Positions 7,792 to 13,824 of a DNA stretch of 64,000 nucleotides are shown here, in pieces. Origin of the DNA: Tepidisphaeraceae bacterium (GTDB lineage Bacteria > Planctomycetota > Phycisphaerae > Tepidisphaerales > Tepidisphaeraceae); NCBI GenBank assembly GCA_035998445.1, contig DASYHQ010000050.1, positions 25,647 through 89,646 of the forward strand, read 5' to 3'. The notes below the pieces were generated by a model. The model did no database searches. It saw nothing but the letters and a program-made list of their open reading frames with translations, and was not told the origin of the DNA. Positions within the stretch are counted from its first letter, which is position 1. Each line of letters starts with the position of its first letter. The translations under genes and the position numbers were made by a program.

Positions 7792-9303
7792 ATGGCAATC
7801 AACGTAGCCGAAATCACCAGCATCCTGAAGAACGAGATCGCTGGCTTTGAACAGCAGGTCCAAGTTTCCAGCGTCGGCACCGTGATCGAGGTCGGCGATG
7901 GCATCGCCCGCGTCTACGGCCTGCAGAACGCGATGGCCGGTGAACTGCTGGAGTTCGAGAACGGCACGATGGGCCAGGTCTTCAACCTCGAAGAGGAGTC
8001 GATCGGCGCCGTCATCTTCGGCAACTACCTCGAAATCAAGGAAGGCGACCAGGTCAAGAGCACCGGCCGCCTGCTGGAAGTGCCGGTCGGCGCGGGCATG
8101 ATCGGCCGCGTGGTCAACCCGCTGGGTCAGGCCATCGACGGCGGCCCCGCGATCACCGGCACCGAGTCGCGCAAGCTCGACATCGTCGCCCCCGGCATCG
8201 CCGAGCGGCAGCCCGTCACCGAACCCCTGCAGACCGGCATCAAGGCGATCGACGCCATGATCCCGATCGGCCGTGGCCAGCGCGAGCTGATCATCGGCGA
8301 CCGCAAGACCGGCAAGACCGCCATCGCGATCGACGCGATCATCGCCCAGAAGGGCAAGGGCGTGAAGTGTTTCTACGTCGCGATCGGTCAGAAGGAATCG
8401 ACCGTCGCCGGCATCGTGGAAGTGCTGCGGGCCGCCGGCGCGATGGAGTACACCACCGTCGTCGTCGCCAGCGCATCCGATCCCGCCCCGCTGCAGTACA
8501 TCGCCCCTTACGCGGGCACGGCCATGGCCGAGTTCTTCATGTGGAAGGGTGAGGCGACCCTCTGCGTGTACGACGACCTTTCCAAGCAGGCCGCCGCCTA
8601 CCGCCAGCTGTCGCTGCTGTTGCGTCGCCCGCCCGGTCGCGAGGCCTACCCCGGCGACGTCTTCTACCTCCACAGCCGCCTGCTCGAGCGCGCCGTGAAG
8701 CTGTCCAAGGAAAACGGCGGCGGCAGCCTGACCGCCCTGCCGATCATCGAGACGCAGGACGGTGACGTGTCGGCGTACATCCCGACGAACGTCATCAGCA
8801 TCACCGACGGCCAGATCTACCTCGAACCCGAACTCTTCTTCGCCGGCGTACGCCCGGCCGTCAACGTCGGCATCTCGGTGTCGCGCGTCGGTGGCAACGC
8901 CCAGACGAAGGCCATGAAGAAGATCGCCGGCTCGCTGAAGCTCGATTTGTCCGCCTACCGCGACCTAGAGGCCTTCGCCCAGCTCGGCACCGAGTTGGAC
9001 AAGGCCACGCAATCCCAGCTCGACCGCGGCGCGCGACTTGTGGAACTGCTGAAGCAGCCGCAGTACCGCCCGATGTCGTTCGAGCAGCAGGTGCTGGTCA
9101 TCTACGCCGGCACGAAGGGCTACATGGACGACGTCCCCGTCAGCCGCATTCAGGAGTTCCAGAACAGCTTCCTGACCTACGTCGACCAACAGGCCGCCGA
9201 CCTGCGATCTGACCTGGCGACGAAGAAGGAGCTAAACGACGACATCGAAGGCAAGCTGAAGGCCGCGCTGAACGACTTCAAGGCGAAGGTCTGGAAAAAG
9301 TAA
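7792..9303 (+). CDS. atpA: ATP synthase F1 subunit alpha
   Basis: 503 residues, the standard length. Domains in order: a beta-barrel N-terminus, the nucleotide-binding core with P-loop GDRKTGKT (residues 169-176), the segment [20 protein letters not shown], and a helical C-terminal domain. Alpha forms the non-catalytic nucleotide sites of the F1 hexamer. In most operons atpG, atpD and atpC follow. Here a terminator-like hairpin and unrelated genes follow, so the rest of F1 must be encoded elsewhere. Confidence 0.98.
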   Translation: MAINVAEITSILKNEIAGFEQQVQVSSVGTVIEVGDGIARVYGLQNAMAGELLEFENGTMGQVFNLEEESIGAVIFGNYLEIKEGDQVKSTGRLLEVPVGAGMIGRVVNPLGQAIDGGPAITGTESRKLDIVAPGIAERQPVTEPLQTGIKAIDAMIPIGRGQRELIIGDRKTGKTAIAIDAIIAQKGKGVKCFYVAIGQKESTVAGIVEVLRAAGAMEYTTVVVASASDPAPLQYIAPYAGTAMAEFFMWKGEATLCVYDDLSKQAAAYRQLSLLLRRPPGREAYPGDVFYLHSRLLERAVKLSKENGGGSLTALPIIETQDGDVSAYIPTNVISITDGQIYLEPELFFAGVRPAVNVGISVSRVGGNAQTKAMKKIAGSLKLDLSAYRDLEAFAQLGTELDKATQSQLDRGARLVELLKQPQYRPMSFEQQVLVIYAGTKGYMDDVPVSRIQEFQNSFLTYVDQQAADLRSDLATKKELNDDIEGKLKAALNDFKAKVWKK

Positions 9304-9336
9304 GCGGGGCAAGACCATCCAGCTTAAGATAAACAG

Positions 9337-9371
9337 CGAATCCCGAGCGATCAGCGGTCACTCGGGATTCG
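9337..9371 (+). terminator. Terminator hairpin after atpA
   Basis: CGAATCCCGAG and CTCGGGATTCG make a perfect 11-bp stem with a 13-nt loop, 34 bp after the atpA stop, followed by a weak T-stretch (TCGTTTCC). It supports the operon truly ending after atpA. Confidence 0.75.
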
Positions 9372-9447
9372 TCGTTTCCATGCCCCACGTGGTACGCGTC
9401 GTTCAGTATGATTAGATCGCTAGCGAGGAACGCGATGGAGGTGGCGG

Positions 9448-9804
9448 ATGTCACGACGCCAAGATCGAAAAGCCATCCTCAGGGGGAAGCTGATTCCTGC
9501 ACACTCTGGACGGAACGTCGAATTTCCGCCCCTGGATCCCCCGTATGTTTCCTTAGCCTACCTCGAAGATCGAACTGCACGTCTTTTGACGCTCGATGGC
9601 AGTCGGTTCGAACAAGGGGCCATACTTGACAACACCTTTCGCGTCTTTGCATCACTTGCGGACGCACGTGACTACGCGATCAGCTTCATGAATGATGTGC
9701 CGTTACCTTTTGAATCTCGGCTGATCGAAAAGGATATCTTCTGCGCAATCTTTGACCACCAAGGCAACTTGATCGAGGAAGTACATAGGCCGGAATCGCG
9801 ATGA
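9448..9804 (+). CDS. Hypothetical protein, 118 aa
   Basis: Start supported by GGAGG at 9437-9441, 6 nt before the ATG. The protein is soluble, with a mixed composition (PPYVSLAYLEDRTARLLTLD, then LADARDYAISFMNDVPLPFE and FDHQGNLIEEV). No signal peptide, membrane segment or catalytic motif is seen and I do not recognise the family. It follows the terminator after atpA and precedes the oppositely oriented yajQ, so it is a single-gene unit. Confidence 0.6.
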   Translation: MSRRQDRKAILRGKLIPAHSGRNVEFPPLDPPYVSLAYLEDRTARLLTLDGSRFEQGAILDNTFRVFASLADARDYAISFMNDVPLPFESRLIEKDIFCAIFDHQGNLIEEVHRPESR

Positions 9805-9825
9805 CGCCACCAGTCTGCCCCTGTA

Positions 9826-10326
9826 CTACCTGAAGTTCTTAAACTGAATCGGCACCTCCGGCGGGTTCGCCTTCAGGTGGGCGATCACCGCCTGCAGGTC
9901 ATCCCGCTTGGCCCCGCTGACGCGCAGCGCCTCGCCTTGAATGCTCGCGTTCACCTTCAGCTTCAGTTCCTTAATGCCCTTCTGGATCTCCTTCGACACG
10001 TCCTTTTCGATCCCCTCCTTCAGCTTCACCTTCATGCGGACGGTGTTGTGGGTGGCGTGTTCGAGCTTCTGGTAGTCCAGCACCTTCTGGTCGACGCCGC
10101 GCTTGATCATCTTGGCGATCAGCACCTGCTTGACCGACTCCAACTGCTGCTCCGCGTCGGCCGTCAGCGTCAGCTCCTTGTCCTTGCGGTTCAGCTCCGA
10201 GATGCCCGCCGCCGTCCCCTTGAAGTCGAAGCGGGTGATGATCTCCTTGATCGCCTGCTGGACCGCGTTGTCCATCTCCTGCAGGTTGATCTCGGACACG
10301 ATGTCGAATGAGGGGTCGGCTGCCAT
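9826..10326 (-). CDS. yajQ: YajQ/UPF0234-family nucleotide-binding protein
   Basis: 166 residues from the ATG at 10326, matching the family's usual length. It begins with the family hallmark PSFDIVSEINLQEMDNAV and continues with ITRFDFKGT, a TLTADAEQQLESVKQVL segment, then KEIQKGIKELKLKVNASIQG and KRDDLQAVIAHLK. The fold is two ferredoxin-like RNA-binding-type domains. Members in Pseudomonas and Xanthomonas bind cyclic di-GMP; whether this one does is not visible in the sequence. Confidence 0.95.
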   Translation of the reverse strand: MAADPSFDIVSEINLQEMDNAVQQAIKEIITRFDFKGTAAGISELNRKDKELTLTADAEQQLESVKQVLIAKMIKRGVDQKVLDYQKLEHATHNTVRMKVKLKEGIEKDVSKEIQKGIKELKLKVNASIQGEALRVSGAKRDDLQAVIAHLKANPPEVPIQFKNFR

Positions 10327-10444
10327 GATGTACGGAATCCTAACCGCCGGCTCACCTGCCAAACAACTAAAGTATGCGCCTCCTGCCTGACTGGCGATCG
10401 CGGTGCATGAAAGACTCAAATCATACAGGTATACACAGCCCAAA

Positions 10445-10849
10445 CTAAAGCGAGCGCCATAGTACGATTAGCTTAGCGCGGAGCGCCCGGCCCGTCATCG
10501 AAAAGCTTGCCAGCGAAACACAGATCATTCCAAGTAACACAAGAGGTAGCAAGGTCTCTCGATACTTTGAGTTGGCATCCATGCCATGCTCTACTAACCA
10601 CCTGTAGTTTAGCACTTGTTGCGTGAATAGCACCGTTACATTGAAGACGGCGGCCAGTATGACAGGACGGCACTGCGCGAAGGCGCCAATAAATATTGGT
10701 CCGGAAACGAAGCACACGAGCAAGGCGGGTAGCGTCCCGAACCCTTGGTTCGTCCACTTCCCTAACCCTAGGGCACAGACGAGCACGAGAATCACCTCGA
10801 TCATGGGGCGGACAACCCGCTTAGGATCAGGACCCCATACCACGACCAT
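10445..10849 (-). CDS. Hypothetical membrane protein, 134 aa
   Basis: Three to four hydrophobic segments (IEVILVLVCALGLGKW, LPALLVCFVSGPIFIGAF, ILAAVFNVTVLFTQQVL, LLPLVLLGMICVSLASF). The first start lies only 3 bp after the stop of the upstream nucleotidyltransferase gene, with GAGGG just ahead, so the two look co-transcribed. An internal ATG at 10804 is possible. No family recognised. It occupies the place where an MNT gene's HEPN toxin partner would normally be, but it is not HEPN-like. Confidence 0.6.
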   Translation of the reverse strand: MVVVWGPDPKRVVRPMIEVILVLVCALGLGKWTNQGFGTLPALLVCFVSGPIFIGAFAQCRPVILAAVFNVTVLFTQQVLNYRWLVEHGMDANSKYRETLLPLVLLGMICVSLASFSMTGRALRAKLIVLWRSL

Positions 10850-10852
10850 CGA

Positions 10853-11215
10853 TTACCCTCGGTATGGCTTGTGATCGGTGAGGATTCGCAGGCATGGCTG
10901 CGGACCCGACGCCATTTCCAGACCCCAAAGCGGCACGGCCTCCTGGCGGACGATCTCCCCGAACCGCCCGGACAACGCGCCTTCCGAGACCACGTCGACA
11001 TCGACCCCCAGCAGTTCGCGCAGGTCCATCAGCAGCCCGCCTTGGTCAAACAGCGAACGGCCTGGCTCGAAGCGCACCAGGAAATCCACGTCCGACGTCT
11101 CGGTCGCGTCGCCTCGCGCCACCGAACCGAACAGCCGCAGGTCCGACGCCCCGTACCGCGCCGCCACCGCGATGATCTCGCCGCGCCGCCGGAGGATGTC
11201 CTGCTTGCGTACCAC
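10853..11215 (-). CDS. MNT-type nucleotidyltransferase, orphan antitoxin-like
   Basis: 120 residues from a GTG. The catalytic motif GSVARGDATETSDVDFLVRF matches the GSxARG(x)nSDxDxxV pattern of minimal nucleotidyltransferases. Family members act as antitoxins that AMPylate or block HEPN RNase toxins. A HEPN gene normally follows with overlap, but here a membrane protein follows. The last 25 residues (from about LEMASGPQPCLR) do not look like the compact MNT end and may be non-homologous sequence acquired when the partner was lost. It lies beside the integron-like segment, a usual place for such modules. Confidence 0.82.
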   Translation of the reverse strand: MVRKQDILRRRGEIIAVAARYGASDLRLFGSVARGDATETSDVDFLVRFEPGRSLFDQGGLLMDLRELLGVDVDVVSEGALSGRFGEIVRQEAVPLWGLEMASGPQPCLRILTDHKPYRG

Positions 11216-11417
11216 GCCGGTCGATCATCTCCCGTTGGACCCGGCCTGTCCAGCGCTACCAAACCGAAACACGGCCCTCATGAAGGGGTCGGGCGTCATT
11301 GCTCCACAGTATCGAAGACTACCGACCCCTTCATCTCCCCTCTGGTAACGAAGGGGATACAAATGCGGTGCGCGCCGAACTTACCCTTGACCCCAAAGGG
11401 GATTCACAGTTGTTTGG

Positions 11418-11681
11418 TTATGCGGCTGGACGGCGGGAGCGGGATTTGATTCGAACCCAGCAGCCATCATCCACAACCAGCCAATGAAGCTTTGAGCCAC
11501 CGACCGGATTCCGAAAACGGACTAATACCCAAGGTCCGTGCTCGTCAACGTCGCTGACAACCAGCACCCGTCGAGTGTCGATCAGCCGTTGCACAAGGGT
11601 GCGCGTAGACCGCTCCCGCCATTCGGGCGAGACGCGCACCATGCGAATGCGGTCACCGAGTTGCAGAGGACGAAGCCGCAT
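11418..11681 (-). CDS. Small hypothetical protein, possible leaderless integron cassette gene
   Basis: 87 residues (MRLRPLQLGDRIRMV, then RRVLVVSDVDEHGPWVLVRF and HWLVVDDGCWVRIK). Trp and charged residues in a beta-rich pattern suggest a small folded protein; I recall similar short planctomycete proteins without known function. The ATG at 11681 lies inside the attC R' box GTTATGC, leaving essentially no leader. The TAA stop lies in another copy of the box (GCATAAC, 11417-11423). An upstream ATG at 11720 would run through the attC arm and is less likely. Confidence 0.6.
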   Translation of the reverse strand: MRLRPLQLGDRIRMVRVSPEWRERSTRTLVQRLIDTRRVLVVSDVDEHGPWVLVRFRNPVGGSKLHWLVVDDGCWVRIKSRSRRPAA

Positions 11682-11781
11682 AACGGACCAGCATTCAACG
11701 GCCGGCACCGCGCCGACCAAACTTCAGTGTACCCGAACGCGTGACGCGGGGCCGGTCCGTTGCAATGCGTGGTTATGCGGC
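11675..11781 (-). other. Candidate integron attC recombination site
   Basis: The outer arms GCCGCATAAC (11675-11684) and GTTATGCGGC (11772-11781) are perfectly complementary and contain AAC/GTT core triplets. The inner arms GCATT-CAACGG-CCGGC and GCCGG-T-CCGTTG-C-AATGC pair with single unpaired bases (756, 763, 769) on one side only. That asymmetry resembles the extrahelical bases of attC L boxes. The loop is about 44 nt. Total length of 107 bp falls in the attC range. It starts 20 bp beyond the stop of the 11801-12187 gene and overlaps the start of the next gene, as in a cassette read on the minus strand. Confidence 0.65.
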
Positions 11782-11800
11782 AGTTCCCCGGCACTTTCCT

Positions 11801-12187
11801 CTACCGTGACAGTTCAAACAGCAGCAACGGCACCGCGATCCGAAGCACGAAGAGCCCGAGAAGCACATTGATCGTCAGGCCCACAATGGGCAAGCCGCGA
11901 CGCCGCCGACGCTGGAACATCGACACAATGCCCAACACCGTCCCCACCGCCGGCAGGATGAACGCGAGGCCAAAGAGCGTGCAAACCGTCCTGTCCATCG
12001 GCAGGGTGAATGGCCCGTAGGGCATATACCCAGAGGCGATCCGTCCCTGAATCGCCCAGAACACCACCATCAACGTCGCTGCCGCGGCAACCGCCACGCA
12101 GAACGATGCGATTCCCACCCCGGACCGCCGCAGTGGTGGCAGTGGTGGCGCATATTCGAGTCGCTCAACCGAGTGTTCCTGCCGCAT
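11801..12187 (-). CDS. Hypothetical membrane protein, 128 aa, probable gene cassette
   Basis: After a polar N-terminus with PPLPPLRR there are three hydrophobic segments (GIASFCVAVAAAATLMVVFW, TLFGLAFILPAVGTVLGIVS, LPIVGLTINVLLGLFVL) separated by QRRRRRG. The layout resembles DUF4190-type membrane proteins, without a firm match. The start context GGTATGCGGC is one base short of the attC R' box GTTATGCGGC, and the attC-like site follows the stop, so the gene looks like an integron cassette. No ribosome-binding site is evident. Confidence 0.65.
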   Translation of the reverse strand: MRQEHSVERLEYAPPLPPLRRSGVGIASFCVAVAAAATLMVVFWAIQGRIASGYMPYGPFTLPMDRTVCTLFGLAFILPAVGTVLGIVSMFQRRRRRGLPIVGLTINVLLGLFVLRIAVPLLLFELSR

Positions 12188-12391
12188 ACCTACTATTAAC
12201 CGGACCCCTGAACCTCGCAGATCGTGATAATTTGCGCTAGGCGCACAATATCATTCCTTGGCACAGATGGCCAGAGGGGTGGTAAGGCAAGTGGCGAGCG
12301 ATGTTTAAGGGGAGCTGGCAGGCGTGGGAATGGGACGAAAACCGGCGTGCGGCGCACATGAGTAGCCAGCCGGCGATTGTTGGGCGTGTGC

Positions 12392-12646
12392 TTAGGCCGC
12401 GGCGCGTTCCACCGCGGCGACGGCTTCGCGTTGGGCGTGCAGTTCGGCGAGCGTGGGGATCGTGGTGATGCCGGGGAGTTCGATCGTCTCGACCGGGGCG
12501 GGCAGCAGGAGCGGCGCGCGGGTGGGTAGGGTGGCGGCACGCGCTGCGATCAGGGCGTCGACCTCGGCCTTGCGCTTGGCGTGCAGGCGGCCGTAGTAGC
12601 CGGGGTGGCGCTGGCGGAACAGGCGCTGCCGTTCCGTGTTGGTCAT
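12392..12646 (-). CDS. Hypothetical basic protein, 84 aa
   Basis: MTNTERQRLFRQRHPGYYGR followed by LHAKRKAEVDALIAARAA and a Pro/Leu-rich middle. The NPGYY/HPGYY-type N-terminus with RQR repeats is familiar from small planctomycete hypothetical proteins that may bind nucleic acid. A start at 12682 is possible, but the internal ATG fits the conserved segment better. It lies between the cassette-like genes and the 21-bp array. The 203 bp from 12188 to 12391 show no gene. Confidence 0.5.
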   Translation of the reverse strand: MTNTERQRLFRQRHPGYYGRLHAKRKAEVDALIAARAATLPTRAPLLLPAPVETIELPGITTIPTLAELHAQREAVAAVERAAA

Positions 12647-12806
12647 CGCGCGAGGCGGGGGACATGAGGGAAACTGCAGCATACGTTCATGTTATCGACA
12701 CGATCCCCCTGCCACTTGATCGCAATGTTGCCCGGCAGATTGTTTCCGCCATCCCCATTGACGAAAACGGGCGTCGACCGGCAATGGACGGCCCGGCGGC
12801 GGGTTG

Positions 12807-13092
12807 CCGCATAACGAAAGTAATCGTCCGCATAACGAAGCAAGGCAGCCGCGTAACGAAAGTAGTCGTCCGCATAACGAATCAAGGCGTCCGCATAACG
12901 AAACTGTTAAGCCGACGCTCGGAGTCGACAAGTCTCGTTATGCGGGCAATCAGATCCGTTATGCGGGAGACAAGCTCCGTTATGCGGGTGACACGCACCG
13001 TTATGCAGCGGACAAGCCCCGTTATGCGGGTGACAAGCGTCGTTATGGAGCCGACGAGTTTCGTTATGCGGCTGGTCGGATTCGTTATGCCG
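12807..13092. repeat. Inverted array of 21-bp repeats with a CCGCATAACG core (5 + 8 units)
   Basis: Five units with core CCGCATAACG begin at 12807, 12828, 12849, 12870 and 12891. Eight units with the complementary core CGTTATGCGG begin at 12936, 12957, 12978, 12999, 13020, 13041, 13062 and 13083. Every step is exactly 21 bp, two helical turns. The two halves are symmetric about 12918. Cores are nearly invariant (single changes at 12852, 13007, 13048-13049 and 13091) while the 11-bp spacers vary. Because 21 is a multiple of three, several frames stay open through it. One reads as RYAGDKx heptads. Confidence 0.92.
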
Positions 13093-13117
13093 ACGGTTGA
13101 ACGGAGCGGGCGAAATG

Positions 13118-13567
13118 TTATCGCCGCATCTCGCGTTGTCGCATGGGCATCGAATCGATCAGGCGGAAGATGGCAGCTGGTTCGACGGGTTCGGTGGCGC
13201 GCAGCTTCTCGCCGGCGTCTTTGCCGATGAGCAGGACGGTGAATTGGCTGGTTGGCACGCCGTACTGCTGCCGCACCGCAGCGGTGTGGTGCCGGTCGCC
13301 GATCACTTCGACGATGACGAGGTCGCGATCGCCGATAGCTTGCGGGTCGGCGTTGAGGGACGTGCGCTGTTGGACGGCGTTCGCGTCGGTCGCCGCGGGC
13401 GCGAAGATCACGATCACGCGGTTCTGCCACTGGTAGGTGGATAGATCGATGGTTGTGGGTTGGGATGACGGTGGCATGGCGGGCGTCTCCGCGGTCGACT
13501 CGCAGCCGCTCGTGACGGAAAAGATCGCGAGAAGCATGAGCAGGTGGGTGAGGATCGTCGTCCGCAT
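13118..13567 (-). CDS. DUF4174-domain lipoprotein
   Basis: 149 residues from the ATG at 13567, giving the signal peptide MRTTILTHLLMLLAIFSVTSGC with lipobox TSGC. The domain has the family hallmarks: YQWQNRVIVIFAP, DRDLVIVEVIGD, FTVLLIGKDAGEKLR and the C-terminal IDSMPMRQREMR. The fold is thioredoxin/peroxiredoxin-like without the redox cysteines. Biochemical role unknown. The in-frame extension upstream to 13615 falls in a palindromic repeat and is not genuine coding. Confidence 0.9.
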   Translation of the reverse strand: MRTTILTHLLMLLAIFSVTSGCESTAETPAMPPSSQPTTIDLSTYQWQNRVIVIFAPAATDANAVQQRTSLNADPQAIGDRDLVIVEVIGDRHHTAAVRQQYGVPTSQFTVLLIGKDAGEKLRATEPVEPAAIFRLIDSMPMRQREMRR

Positions 13568-13591
13568 CGACTTAATGATAGGCACGCATGG

Positions 13592-13729
13592 CCGTGGCAT
13601 GGGCGTCTCGCCCATGCATATAGATTGGAATCAGAAAGGTTATTCAAGCCGACGGTGCTGATCGAACAGCTGATTTGAATGAGATCGCTCGTCCTCATCG
13701 CGAGCATGGGCGAGACGCCCATGCCACGG
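13592..13729. repeat. 138-bp palindromic element (CCGTGGCATGGGCGTCTCGC family), copy 1
   Basis: Ends CCGTGGCATGGGCGTCTCGC and GCGAGACGCCCATGCCACGG are complementary, with a second small hairpin within each end. The interior shares GATTGGAAT, GCTGA and CGTCCTC landmarks in the same order with the 139-bp copy at 57418-57556, so the whole element is homologous and not just its tips. Confidence 0.9.
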
Positions 13730-13824
13730 TGAAGGCAAACGTTCGCGCAAAAAAGAAGGGCAGGCACGGACGCCTGCCCCTACGGGTGCATTTCCAACAA
13801 CGGACCACTGACAACGAACTCGCG

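Noticed and set aside
11436..11466. T-arm-like sequence GGGTTCGAATC on the minus strand suggesting a tRNA
   Set aside because: The bases that should close the T stem do not pair and no acceptor, D or anticodon arm is found. It is coding sequence (CWVRIK) of the small gene at 11418-11681.
12300..12400. Second attC site between the genes at 12392 and 12187
   Set aside because: A GCCCAAC box (complement near 12373-12379) fits an R'' consensus, but no complementary GTTGGGC or inner stem is found downstream on the minus strand.
12807..13092. CRISPR array
   Set aside because: The repeat unit is 21 bp with a 10-bp core and 11-bp spacers, orientation flips at the centre, and no cas gene is present. 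CRISPR repeats are longer and all in one direction.
12664..13230. A 188-codon open frame through the 21-bp array as a real protein gene
   Set aside because: A repeat whose length is a multiple of three keeps several frames open. This frame changes amino acids at the most variable base of each unit. The RYAGDKx frame is the better candidate, and even that lacks a start signal, so no CDS is called.
13568..13615. N-terminal extension of the DUF4174 protein (MGETPMPRPC...)
   Set aside because: These codons come from the tip of a 138-bp palindromic repeat. The ATG at 13567 gives a proper lipoprotein signal peptide.
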